A stretch of DNA of 64,000 bases from contig NZ_WTFT01000014.1 in the NCBI RefSeq assembly GCF_009861505.1, forward strand, positions 1-64,000, written 5' to 3'. The number at the start of each line of letters is the position of its first letter. Positions within the stretch are counted from its first letter, which is position 1. Of this stretch, positions 27,482 through 36,382 are shown one piece after another. The position numbers and the translations under genes were made by a program. The stretch comes from Pseudomonas izuensis (lineage in GTDB: Bacteria > Pseudomonadota > Gammaproteobacteria > Pseudomonadales > Pseudomonadaceae). The notes below the pieces were generated by a model. It saw nothing but the letters and a program-made list of their open reading frames with translations. It ran no database searches and was not told where the DNA came from.

Positions 27482-28738
27482 ATGCCGTTCAAGTCTCATG
27501 CCCCGGCAAAGATGGACATCGAAGCCGAAAAATCCAGCGGTGGGCACACGCAAGCCCCCCAAACCCGGGACACCTCCAGTCTCAGTCGCTATCAGACTTT
27601 TCTTTTTGCAATTACCTGCGCCATGGCGGTCGCAAACGTCTACTTCGCCCAGCCTTTGCTGGAATCGATGGCTGCCAGCCTGTCGGTTTCGCCGGGTACG
27701 ATTGGAGTCGTAGTGACCGCGACACAAGCCGGTTATGCCGTCGGATTGTTGTTCATCGTTCCGCTGGGTGATTTGCTCAATCGCAAGAAACTTATCCTTA
27801 CACAAATGCTGCTGTCGGCTCTGGCCCTGTGCGCAGTTGGCCTGTCGCAGGATTGGGGCATGTTGCTCGGCGCGATGGTGCTGGTGGGCCTGATGGCGGT
27901 CGTGGTGCAAGTGGTGGTTGCCTACGCCGCTTCACTGGCGAGTCCCGAGCAGCGTGGCGAAGCCGTCGGCACCGTGACCAGTGGCGTGGTGCTGGGAATT
28001 CTGCTGGCCCGCTTCGTCTCCGGTGCAGTGGCTGATCTGGCCGGCTGGCGCGGCGTTTATTTTGTCTCGGCCGCCCTGATGATCGGCATGGCACTGGTGC
28101 TGATGCGCACCATGCCAGCCTCCACCACGCCACCGACGAAAGGCGGCTACTGGCAATTGCTGCGATCGGTGTTCCAGTTGTACCTGACCGAACGCACATT
28201 GCGTGTCCGGGGCACCTTCGCCCTGCTGATCTTCGCCGCGTTCAGTGTGTTGTGGACGTCGATGGTACTGCCGCTCAGCGCGCCACCGTTGTCGCTGTCA
28301 CACACCCAGATTGGTTTGTTCGGACTCGCCGGTGTGGCCGGTGCGCTGGCAGCTGCACGGGCCGGACGGCTCGCCGACCAAGGGCTCGGCAATCGCACCA
28401 CAGGCGTCGCGCTGGCACTGTTGACCTTGTCCTGGCTGCCTACGGCGTTCGTTGAACACTCATTGTTCGCCATGGTGGTGGGTGTGGTGTTACTGGATTT
28501 CGCCGTGCAAGCCGTCCATGTCACCAATCAGAGCCTGATCTTTGCCGCACGACCCGATGCACAAAGCCGACTGGTGGGCGCCTACATGTGTTTCTATTCG
28601 GTGGGCAGTGGCCTGGGTGCAATAGCCGCTACTTATACTTATGCACACTTTGGCTGGGTCGCCGTTTGTATATTGGGTGCCGCCATCAGCGCAGTCGCCC
28701 TGCTGTACTGGATCTACCTGGAACTGACTTCCAAATAA
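27482..28738 (+). CDS. MFS transporter (likely exporter)
   Basis: 418 residues, about 12 membrane segments. MFS motif A is GDLLNRKKL at the loop between helices 2 and 3; the first helix ends VANVYFAQPLLESMA, as in the YgaY-like drug-efflux branch. The ATG at 27482 directly follows an overlapping GTG at 27479. First gene of the cluster that includes ferredoxin, diiron oxidase and ATP-grasp ligases, so export of the product or resistance is the likely job. Confidence 0.88.
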   Translation: MPFKSHAPAKMDIEAEKSSGGHTQAPQTRDTSSLSRYQTFLFAITCAMAVANVYFAQPLLESMAASLSVSPGTIGVVVTATQAGYAVGLLFIVPLGDLLNRKKLILTQMLLSALALCAVGLSQDWGMLLGAMVLVGLMAVVVQVVVAYAASLASPEQRGEAVGTVTSGVVLGILLARFVSGAVADLAGWRGVYFVSAALMIGMALVLMRTMPASTTPPTKGGYWQLLRSVFQLYLTERTLRVRGTFALLIFAAFSVLWTSMVLPLSAPPLSLSHTQIGLFGLAGVAGALAAARAGRLADQGLGNRTTGVALALLTLSWLPTAFVEHSLFAMVVGVVLLDFAVQAVHVTNQSLIFAARPDAQSRLVGAYMCFYSVGSGLGAIAATYTYAHFGWVAVCILGAAISAVALLYWIYLELTSK

Positions 28739-28834
28739 CTTTCCAACATCAACAAACTTCTCGCGATCATAAGTTAACGGATGGCGTGAAACTGTGGGCC
28801 TGCCACACACACTTTAATATCAACCGAGGTCAGT

Positions 28835-29131
28835 ATGGCGTTGCACACACTCACTATTGCGTCGCATCAACTTGAGTTTCAATTACCGGTCAACTCGCCT
28901 ATTACCGATATCGAGTGGGAAGCCGGTGGAAAGAATGTGATCCCGCTGGGCTGCCGCGTCGGGGCCTGCGGCGCCTGTCTGATCAAAGTCAAATCGGGTC
29001 TCGAGGCGTTAAACCCTCGGGACGGCGATGAAGAAGCGTTTATCGAAGTACTGGGCTACACCGGCGAAGAATACCGTCTGGCGTGCCAGTGCCTGATAAG
29101 AGGTGAATTAGCCATTGAAATCATTGGCTGA
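28835..29131 (+). CDS. 2Fe-2S ferredoxin
   Basis: 98 residues, plant/bacterial [2Fe-2S] type. Cluster ligands: GCRVGACGACLIKV gives C-x4-C-x2-C, with a fourth Cys in YRLACQCLIRGEL. It lies directly upstream of the diiron enzyme; in heme-oxygenase-like and other diiron systems such a ferredoxin supplies the electrons, and that is the inferred role here. Confidence 0.93.
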   Translation: MALHTLTIASHQLEFQLPVNSPITDIEWEAGGKNVIPLGCRVGACGACLIKVKSGLEALNPRDGDEEAFIEVLGYTGEEYRLACQCLIRGELAIEIIG

Positions 29132-29158
29132 TAGTTGCAGTTGCAGTCGGTTCACTAA

Positions 29159-29170
29159 TTAACGCGTTAA
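29159..29170. promoter_or_regulatory. Perfect 12-bp palindrome
   Basis: TTAACGCGTTAA between the ferredoxin stop and the diiron enzyme start. Could be an operator or chance. Confidence 0.3.
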
Positions 29171-29197
29171 AAACAAACCCAAAACAGAGGCTTGATT

Positions 29198-29947
29198 ATG
29201 CTTAACCGTGTAAAGAATGTTGGCTATGGTGATCGCACTCCTTTTCTCAATGCTGCCGCGTCGTTAAATCTGCGTGGGGAAATTGACCGGATTATCGATA
29301 CACAAGTCGAGCAATGGTACGCAACCGTGCCTCAAGCCGCTCACCTGGAAGGCAAAGACGTCAACAGCGCGTACTACAAACGTCACCTGGTCGAAACCGC
29401 ATGGCGCATCCGTCTGCTGCGCGTGGCTGAAGCAAAAGCCCTGGTCGAAGTGGCCAAAGTCAGCCCGGAAGCTGCACAGATCTGGGCCCACTACGAACAG
29501 GAAGAAATGCTCCACGACGACCTGTTCATTCAGGATCTGGAACGTGTCGGCGTAAGTCGCGAAGAGTTCCTGGCCACCGAACCGTACCTGTCCACCAAGT
29601 TGCTGGCGGGTTTCTTCTCCTACCTGCTGGACCACGAAGGCCCACTGGGCGTCGTTGCCTATTCCTACCTGGTCGAGTACGTGAACGTGAAGCTCGAACC
29701 ACGCAAGCTCGAAGCCCTCAAGGCATCGGTTGGCGAGAAAAACATCATCGGTCAGGTTTCCCACTCTCACACCGATATCAACGACGACCATCCGGGTGAA
29801 GTCTGGGCCGCTCTGCGCTTCCTGATCAAAGGTGAGCAGGACATCGAAGCCCTGAAACGCTACCTGGCCGAGCATCAGAAAATTCTCGCCATGTACTTCA
29901 GCGAGCTGTACATCGACACCCTGGCCAAGCCGCAAGACAAGGCAGCT
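29198..29947 (+). CDS. Heme-oxygenase-like diiron oxidase/oxygenase (HDO fold)
   Basis: 250 residues, all helical, of the 'iron-containing redox enzyme' family. Candidate iron ligands: Glu100/102/103 with His106 (HYEQEEMLHDDLF), Glu160 (YSYLVEYVN), and His189, His191, Asp193/197, His198 (VSHSHTDINDDHPGE). Relatives such as UndA, BesC and SznF use O2 to decarboxylate, cleave or N-oxygenate substrates. ATG at 29198 has ACAGAGG in front. Placed between its probable ferredoxin donor and three ATP-grasp ligases. Exact reaction unknown. Confidence 0.85.
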
Positions 29948-29965
29948 TAAGCCATGGAGCAGGCA

Positions 29966-31306
29966 ATGAATTCAAATCGACCCGGCGTTCTGATCCTGAG
30001 CCACTGCGGCTTTTCTTTCCTGGAGGACTTGAAGGAGGAGCTGCATCGCCGCCAGCTCCGGTGTTTCGTACTGACTTCATTGCCGCTTCCGGAACACGTG
30101 CCGGCCCGCCTGGAACAGATTCAGGGCTGGGCGGACCGGCTCTACACCGCAGACTCTCACCAGTTGAGACTGGAAGATGTGAACAACGCACTCCAGACGC
30201 TGCGCAAGTCCGGCGAGCAAGTCACCTGCTGCATCAGTGTGTGGGAAGGTTATCGACACCTGATGGCCGCAGCCAACGCTGCGCTCGGAACGTATGACAT
30301 TGATGCCCGACAGGCACTGGCATTGCGCAACAAGCTTGAGGTGCGCAACCAACTGGCCGAGGCAGGATTATCGCAAGCCAATGCTTATGCATTGACTGCA
30401 CCGATGCTGGAAACACTGCAAGCGCAGAACCAGCGCTACTTCATCAAACCGATCCACGGGATCGCTTCGTATGCGGCGTTTCCGATGCGCAAGGACACCA
30501 CCTGGGAAGCGCTTGAGGAACTGCGCAAGGCTTCGGTCGAGGACACGGTGTATGCCTCGGCCTTCCACGACGGCTTGCAATTCATGGCGGAGGATTACAT
30601 CGCCGGCCAGGAATTCAGTTTCGAGACGCTGTTGGTCGATGGTCAGGCGCATGTCGTGGCCGTCCATGAAAAATACGAAGTGACCGAGACCGCTGACACG
30701 GTGCTGGAAGACAGCTGCACCACACCGCCGGCAAGCCTTGATCAGGCGCAGATTGCGACGGGCTTGCAGTGGCTGAAGAACGTGCTGGGCTGCATGGATC
30801 TCAAATGGGGCTGCTACCACGTTGAAGCGCGTTTCACCGGGCAACACTGGGACCTGATCGAGATCAATCCGCGCGTTGGCGGCAGCTTGATTTCCCACAG
30901 CGTCGAGGCAGCCACCGGCGGCCACAGCATGCTCTCACTGTGGCTGGATCTGCTTCTGGCCAGTCAGGACGACGCCCTGCCCCGCGAAGCGCTCGGGCAA
31001 CGCCTGACCCAATTTGGCTGGCAGGCGGATGGCAGCAGCGCACAGATCACAGCGACTTTCTTCCGGGTTTATTTCGCCAAACCGGGAACGCTGAGCTCAG
31101 TCACCCTCAACGACCTGCCTCTGGCACCGGTGGTGAAACACATCCTGCTCAAAGCAGGCGATGTGATTCCCGCGCATGCCCGCGAAGTGTTTTTGGGCCA
31201 GTTGCTGTGGACATTCGACCGAGACCGTCAGGCAACGGAACTTGAGCGTCTGGCGCGTCTTTCCGCCACGGCGCTGGACATCCAGTACGACGTCGAAAGC
31301 CATTGA
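29966..31306 (+). CDS. ATP-grasp ligase 1
   Basis: 446 residues with the ATP-grasp core: NKLEVRNQLAEAGL (start of the fold), RYFIKPIHGIASYAAF (ATP-binding Lys), EDYIAGQEFSFETL, and the Mg-binding YHVEARFT...WDLIEINPRVGGSL. This is the carboxylate-amine/L-amino-acid ligase type that makes amide bonds via acyl phosphates. ATG at 29966 has GGAG 6 bases upstream, inside an alternative start at 29954. It begins only 16 bases after the diiron enzyme stop, so translation is coupled. Confidence 0.9.
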   Translation: MNSNRPGVLILSHCGFSFLEDLKEELHRRQLRCFVLTSLPLPEHVPARLEQIQGWADRLYTADSHQLRLEDVNNALQTLRKSGEQVTCCISVWEGYRHLMAAANAALGTYDIDARQALALRNKLEVRNQLAEAGLSQANAYALTAPMLETLQAQNQRYFIKPIHGIASYAAFPMRKDTTWEALEELRKASVEDTVYASAFHDGLQFMAEDYIAGQEFSFETLLVDGQAHVVAVHEKYEVTETADTVLEDSCTTPPASLDQAQIATGLQWLKNVLGCMDLKWGCYHVEARFTGQHWDLIEINPRVGGSLISHSVEAATGGHSMLSLWLDLLLASQDDALPREALGQRLTQFGWQADGSSAQITATFFRVYFAKPGTLSSVTLNDLPLAPVVKHILLKAGDVIPAHAREVFLGQLLWTFDRDRQATELERLARLSATALDIQYDVESH

Positions 31307-31378
31307 AATCCCGCTGAGCAAGCGCCTGGAACAGCAATGCTGTCCATGAACAATTCCATGCATTTAAGGATGAAGAAC

Positions 31379-32710
31379 ATGCCGCCGCGTGCGCCTGTAT
31401 TGTTAATAGTGGACTACAACCTGAGCCGGATCGGCGATGTTCTGCACATGCGCAACTATGCGCGCCAGCAATGGGGCGCCGAGACCTGGCTGGTCCGGGA
31501 CAATCCTCAGGATCATGACTTGCAGATCAGTGACCGGGTCATCGATGCCGACCCGCTGGACCCGGATTTCGTCCGCCATGCGCTGCGTCAGTTGGGCGAG
31601 GACGCGGGCAGAATCAATGCCGCAATGGTGTTTTCCGACAACGCGGTCGCCAGCGGTGCGGCCCTGCTCGAACAACTCGGCCTGCCGGTGGACGACGCCG
31701 AGCTGGCGCTGGGCGCCTTTGACAAACTGGCCTACCGCATCGCCGAGCGTCGCGACCGTCCCCTGCTTGACCCGCTGGGGGTCATGCTGCCGGACTTCCA
31801 GCAGATCGGAAGCATCAACGATGTGCGCAATTTCGCCCTGCGCCAGGAACGCGGTTTCGTCATCAAACCGGCGTGTGAAGGCAACAATCGCGGGGTGGTG
31901 ATGGTCGCACCGGGGGGCGATTGCGAGCAGGCCTTTGCCGAAGTGGCGCCCTACCTGGAGGGCGGTGTGTTGGCAGAAGCGTTCATCACCTTCACCCGCG
32001 AATACTCTTATGACGGCTTGGGCGATCTGTGGTTTATCACGGAAAAAGTCAGCGCCACCGGACGTTATCCCGTGGAAGTAGCGCAGATCCTGCCCGCCCG
32101 CCTCAGCCAGCCAGAGCGTCAGGCGATTCGTCAGACCGGCGAGCAGGTCAATCGTCTGGTCGGCCAGCGAAACGGTCCGTTTCACAACGAGATCAAACTC
32201 AGTGATGCCGATTACCAAACGGCCGTGATCGAGCCTAACCGTCGTCCCGGCGGCATGAAAATCTGGACGCTGGCGCACGCGGTACATGGAGTCGATCTGT
32301 ATGCGGCGTGGGTCGATTCGGTGTTCTGCGCGTCGGTGCCCCAGGAACTGCCACCGGCAACCTGCAGCGCCGCCACGGTGATGTTCGGCGTACCCGAGGA
32401 CATGACGCTCGACGTGATCGAACTGGGCGAAATCCGCACCATGGTTGATGACACGCTGACGTTGGCCGCGCAGACCCTCGACATGGCCAAGGACGATATC
32501 GCGCTGCTCGAATGCGCCTGGATCATCGGCCGGTCACGGCTGATCCATGCAACACCCAGAGACAACAGCGACTTCGTGGCCCATGCCTGCGTCGCGTTGC
32601 ATGACGCGCGCATCGACATCCGCGATCTGGTGACGGTGCTGCGTGAACAGTGGCTCACGGTTCTGAACCGTCACCTGTCCGCTGCGCAATTGTTCAAGGT
32701 CGCGTCCTGA
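31379..32710 (+). CDS. ATP-grasp ligase 2
   Basis: 443 residues. ATP-grasp elements: DKLAYRIAERR, GFVIKPACEGNNRGVVMV, LAEAFITFTREYSYDG and the metal-binding FHNEIKL...AVIEPNRRPGGMKIW. Starts at the ATG 8 bases after AAGGA; earlier in-frame ATGs lack a ribosome site. Clearly a different subfamily from ligase 1 and ligase 3. Probably adds another amino or carboxylic acid unit in the same pathway; substrates unknown. Confidence 0.88.
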   Translation: MPPRAPVLLIVDYNLSRIGDVLHMRNYARQQWGAETWLVRDNPQDHDLQISDRVIDADPLDPDFVRHALRQLGEDAGRINAAMVFSDNAVASGAALLEQLGLPVDDAELALGAFDKLAYRIAERRDRPLLDPLGVMLPDFQQIGSINDVRNFALRQERGFVIKPACEGNNRGVVMVAPGGDCEQAFAEVAPYLEGGVLAEAFITFTREYSYDGLGDLWFITEKVSATGRYPVEVAQILPARLSQPERQAIRQTGEQVNRLVGQRNGPFHNEIKLSDADYQTAVIEPNRRPGGMKIWTLAHAVHGVDLYAAWVDSVFCASVPQELPPATCSAATVMFGVPEDMTLDVIELGEIRTMVDDTLTLAAQTLDMAKDDIALLECAWIIGRSRLIHATPRDNSDFVAHACVALHDARIDIRDLVTVLREQWLTVLNRHLSAAQLFKVAS

Positions 32711-32741
32711 CTTCTCTCTAATACGCTTTGAGATCCCCGGC

Positions 32742-33971
32742 ATGAAAATCCTGATTCTTCACCGTGTCCCGTATCCGCGTATCGAATACCACCGCGGGAT
32801 AGACCATGACTTGCACGATGTCACGTACATCGGCAAACAATCGGCGATCGATACGCTCCCCGCCGACCTGCGCTGCCACAGCGTGGTGCGAGCCGGGCTG
32901 AACAGTGCCTTCGATGAAACGCTGGCGTGGCTGGCCGAAAGCCCACAAACCTTTGATCGCGTCATTTCGATGTCCGAGTACGAATTGCTCGACGCGGCGC
33001 GTCTGCGCGAAGTGCTGAATATCGAAGGTGCGTCGTTGCAGTCGGTGACCCTGGCGCGCAACAAACTGGAGATGAAAGCAGCGGTTCAAGCCCGGCATCT
33101 GCGTGTACCGCGCTTCATGTCGCTGGAGCGCTATCTGGCACTGCAAGGCCATGTGCCATGGACTGGCGCAACCGTGCTGAAACCTCACAGCGGCGCGTCG
33201 AGCATGGACGTCAGCATTCATCAGCAACCGGCTCGCGCCTTCGATGAGATCAGGCAAAAGATCAGTGGTCTTGCGCTGCGCGTTGATGAGTTTCAGGTCG
33301 AAGAGTACATCAGCGGCCCGATCCGCCATTTCGACGGTCTGGTATTGAACGGTCGGGTCATCTCCCTGCTGTCCAGCGAATACGTGGGCACCTGCCTGGA
33401 TTACATGGAGCGCGGTCAACCGCTCGGTTCGTGGCACATCGAAACCACGGCGTCGATGCATGAGTGGGTCAGCGCGGCGCTGCAAGCGGTGCAGATTCAC
33501 AATGGCGCGTTCCATCTCGAAGCGATCATGGCGGACGACGAGCCGGTGTTCCTCGAGGTTGGTAACCGGGTCGGTGGCGCGGATGTGGTCGCGACCTATG
33601 AGCTCGCCACGGGCATCCACTTGCCGTCGCTGGAATTACGCATTCACGTAGACGGCGAACTGGACCTTTCGGCCTTCAGTCGCCAGCAGAACGACCTGGG
33701 TTTCGGCTGGTTTGTGTTCCCGGGGCACACCCATCCGGAGCGGATCTACCAGGGCCTGGACGGCGCCGAAGAGCTGCGCGCGAGTGCGCACGTCGTGCAA
33801 TGGAACGAACTGTCAGTGGGCGCGCTGTTGCCGGAGCACGTGACGTATTCGGCGTTCGAAGCGCCATTGGCCGGCATCGTCAAAAGCGCTGAACCCCAGC
33901 AGACCCGGGCATGGATGCAATCGTTGTTTTCACATGTGCGCCTGGCGCACAACCTGACCTCTGTGGCGTGA
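32742..33971 (+). CDS. ATP-grasp ligase 3
   Basis: 409 residues. NKLEMKAAVQARHLRVPRF, ATVLKPHSGASSMDVSI, VEEYISGPIRHFDGLV and FHLEAIMADDEPVFLEVGNRVGGADV mark the ATP-grasp core, closest to the peptide-ligase-like group. 31 bases after ligase 2 on the same strand. Its presence as a third ligase suggests a product with up to three amide or ester bonds, or a protecting-group step. Confidence 0.88.
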   Translation: MKILILHRVPYPRIEYHRGIDHDLHDVTYIGKQSAIDTLPADLRCHSVVRAGLNSAFDETLAWLAESPQTFDRVISMSEYELLDAARLREVLNIEGASLQSVTLARNKLEMKAAVQARHLRVPRFMSLERYLALQGHVPWTGATVLKPHSGASSMDVSIHQQPARAFDEIRQKISGLALRVDEFQVEEYISGPIRHFDGLVLNGRVISLLSSEYVGTCLDYMERGQPLGSWHIETTASMHEWVSAALQAVQIHNGAFHLEAIMADDEPVFLEVGNRVGGADVVATYELATGIHLPSLELRIHVDGELDLSAFSRQQNDLGFGWFVFPGHTHPERIYQGLDGAEELRASAHVVQWNELSVGALLPEHVTYSAFEAPLAGIVKSAEPQQTRAWMQSLFSHVRLAHNLTSVA

Positions 33972-34002
33972 CACCGACCTCCTTCATCAAGGCAAATAAT
34001 CC

Positions 34003-34899
34003 ATGAAACCACTGCACGTAGTGTTGGCTGTATTGATAACGGCAATCTGGGGTGTGAATTTCTCGGTGATCAAACTGGGACTGGCCACCGTCGATCCGTT
34101 CATCCTGGCGGGTATCCGCTTCAGTCTCTGTGCGTTACCGGCGATTTTCTTCATCCGTAAACCCGACGTGCCGTGGCGCTACATCATCGGCTATGGCCTG
34201 GTGTTCGGCATTGGTCTGTGGGGCGTGGTCAATCTGGGTATCAAAGCCGGGCTGTCGGCGGGCATCGCGTCGCTGGTGCTGCAGTTCAGCGCGTTCTTCA
34301 CCATCCTGCTCGGCGGTTGGGTGTTCAAGGAAGCGCTGACCCGCTTCCAGGTGCTGGGCATGTTGATCGCCCTCGCGGGGCTGTTGTGCATCATCAAGAT
34401 CAGTGACGGTTCGGTGAGCCTGACCGGCGTGTTGCTGGTGCTGGTGGGCGCGGCGTCCTGGAGCGTTGCCAACATCATCAACAAGAAGGCCAGCACCAAG
34501 GATGTCTTCGGCTTTCTGGTCTGGTCCAGCGCGTTTGCACCGATTCCGCTGTTCGCCCTCGATTACGCGGTGAACGGCAGCGCCGGCTACACCGCGTTTG
34601 TCAGCCAGGTGAACACGACTGCCGTGTTGTCGATCCTGTTCCAGGTCTATCCCAACACGCTGTTCGCTTACTGGATCTGGAACTCGCTGCTCAAAACCTA
34701 TCCGGTCTCCACAGTGGCGCCGCTGTCTCTGCTGGTGCCGATCTTCGGCATGCTCGGCTCGGTAGTGGTGTTCAACGAAAGTGTGCCGGTGAGCAAAGTA
34801 CTGGCGGTGGTGCTGATCGTACTCGGCCTGGCCGTCGGCCTCTATGGTCAGCGTATTTTCAACGCTATATTCGCGCGTCCTGCGCGCACTTCAATGTGA
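34003..34899 (+). CDS. EamA/DMT-family transporter
   Basis: 298 residues, about ten membrane segments in two EamA repeats (TAIWGVNFSVIKLGLATVDP at the start of the first; SWSVANIINKKAS in the second). E. coli YdcZ/RhaT-like relatives export amino acids and metabolites. Within the cluster, 17 bases before the PLP-enzyme gene, so it probably exports the product or an intermediate across the inner membrane. Confidence 0.9.
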   Translation: MKPLHVVLAVLITAIWGVNFSVIKLGLATVDPFILAGIRFSLCALPAIFFIRKPDVPWRYIIGYGLVFGIGLWGVVNLGIKAGLSAGIASLVLQFSAFFTILLGGWVFKEALTRFQVLGMLIALAGLLCIIKISDGSVSLTGVLLVLVGAASWSVANIINKKASTKDVFGFLVWSSAFAPIPLFALDYAVNGSAGYTAFVSQVNTTAVLSILFQVYPNTLFAYWIWNSLLKTYPVSTVAPLSLLVPIFGMLGSVVVFNESVPVSKVLAVVLIVLGLAVGLYGQRIFNAIFARPARTSM

Positions 34900-34916
34900 A
34901 TCGATAGGGAACCGGT

Positions 34917-36266
34917 ATGAGTCTGGGAAGACGTGATTTTATGGGCGCCACTGTAGGAGCGACCCTGATTGGAGGCAGCATGTTTGCTGGTGTAGTAAAC
35001 GCACAGGTGGGTCAAGCGCCTGTCAAGGATGAAACCGTGACGACACTTGACCCCGCCGATTGGGCGTCGGTACGGGCGCAGTTCAAGCTGTCGCCGGAGT
35101 TAGTGCACATTTCCAATTTCTTTCTGGCTTCCAACCCCAAGCCGGTACGCGATGCGATGGCGCGCCACCGCCAGGCCTTCGACGAGAACCCTTACACCTA
35201 CCTTGAAGACAATATGTTCGCCAAACCCGAAGACATGGTTTGGCGCAAGGTTTGCGCTGCGGCGGCGGAGTACACCGGTGGCCGGGCCGAGGACATCGCG
35301 CTGACCACCAGCACCACGCAGGGTCTGGCGATGATTTACAACGGCCTGAAGCTGCGTGCCGATCAGGAAATCCTGACCACCCATCACGAGTGGTATACCC
35401 ACGACGAGGCCATGCGCCTGGCAGTGGTCAAATGGGGTGGGAGCATCCGTCGCATCGACCTGTACGAAGGGCCTGAGGATGTCAATGTCGACGCGATCGT
35501 CGCGCGCATAGAAGCGGCCATCAAACCCTCGACGCGCATTCTGGCCATGACCTGGGTGCACTCGGGCACTGGCGTGCGCCTGCCGCTCAAGGATATCGGT
35601 GCACTTGTGACCCGACTCAATCGTGATCGCGCTGAAGCCGATCGGATCATCTATGTGATCGACGGTGTGCACGGCTTCGGTTGTTCCGAGGCGCAGGTGG
35701 CCAGTCTGGGCTGCGACTTTTTCAGCGCCGGCACGCACAAGTGGATTCTTGGCCCGCACGGTACGGGGCTGGTCTGGGCACGTGAAGGTCAATGGGCGCA
35801 GATCACTCCCACCATCCCTACCATCATGGCCGCCGAGCCTGGCAACGCCTGGCGCCAGCAACGCGATCCGCAAGGTGAAACGCAGGCCGCCTGGGTCAGC
35901 CCTGGAGGGTTCCTGGCGTTTGAAAACCAGTGGGGCGTGATCGAAGCATTCGAGTTCGTCAAGAAAATCGGCCGCAAGCGTATCGCAGACCGCGTCGCCG
36001 AACTCAACGGTCAACTGAAAGAAGGCCTGGCGAAGCTGCCCAATGTGCACCTGCACACGCCCCGCTCCGCCGAGTTTTCCGCTGGCATCGTGTGCTGCGA
36101 CGTTAAAGGCTGGACGCCCAAGGATGTCGTGGCGAAGTTGAAAGCGCAGAAGATCATCGCCAGTGCCACACCGTATCGCCATTCGACGGTGCGTTTCTCT
36201 GCCGGGATCATCAACACCCCTGAAGATATCGAGAAAACCCTCAAGGTCATGCGCACGTTCGCCTGA
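34917..36266 (+). CDS. Tat-exported class V aminotransferase (PvdN/isopenicillin-N-epimerase-like)
   Basis: 449 residues. A twin-arginine signal (SLGRRDFMGATVGATLIGG, residues 2-20, ending NAQ) precedes a fold-type I PLP domain with Lys275 in FSAGTHKWILGPHG. Known exported relatives include PvdN, which converts pyoverdine glutamate in the periplasm. There is no NRPS or other pyoverdine gene here, so this is a paralogue with another substrate. Sits after the EamA exporter, suggesting maturation of an exported product in the periplasm. Confidence 0.9.
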   Translation: MSLGRRDFMGATVGATLIGGSMFAGVVNAQVGQAPVKDETVTTLDPADWASVRAQFKLSPELVHISNFFLASNPKPVRDAMARHRQAFDENPYTYLEDNMFAKPEDMVWRKVCAAAAEYTGGRAEDIALTTSTTQGLAMIYNGLKLRADQEILTTHHEWYTHDEAMRLAVVKWGGSIRRIDLYEGPEDVNVDAIVARIEAAIKPSTRILAMTWVHSGTGVRLPLKDIGALVTRLNRDRAEADRIIYVIDGVHGFGCSEAQVASLGCDFFSAGTHKWILGPHGTGLVWAREGQWAQITPTIPTIMAAEPGNAWRQQRDPQGETQAAWVSPGGFLAFENQWGVIEAFEFVKKIGRKRIADRVAELNGQLKEGLAKLPNVHLHTPRSAEFSAGIVCCDVKGWTPKDVVAKLKAQKIIASATPYRHSTVRFSAGIINTPEDIEKTLKVMRTFA

Positions 36267-36382
36267 CACCCAGCCAGCCCGGATCGACGCCAGTCTTCTG
36301 CACCGCTCAATGCGGCGCCGGGGCTGACGTCGGCCATTCAAATTCAATGAATCGCGCGTACTCAAGGGCAAGGATCGACGAC

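Noticed and set aside
31403..32287. 294-codon minus-strand ORF opposite ATP-grasp ligase 2
   Set aside because: Shadow of a well-supported ATP-grasp gene.
32718..33620. 300-codon minus-strand ORF opposite ATP-grasp ligase 3
   Set aside because: Shadow frame with no recognisable motif.
34917..36266. pvdN of the pyoverdine locus
   Set aside because: No NRPS, TonB receptor, PvdM/O/P or other pyoverdine gene in the window; only family similarity supported.
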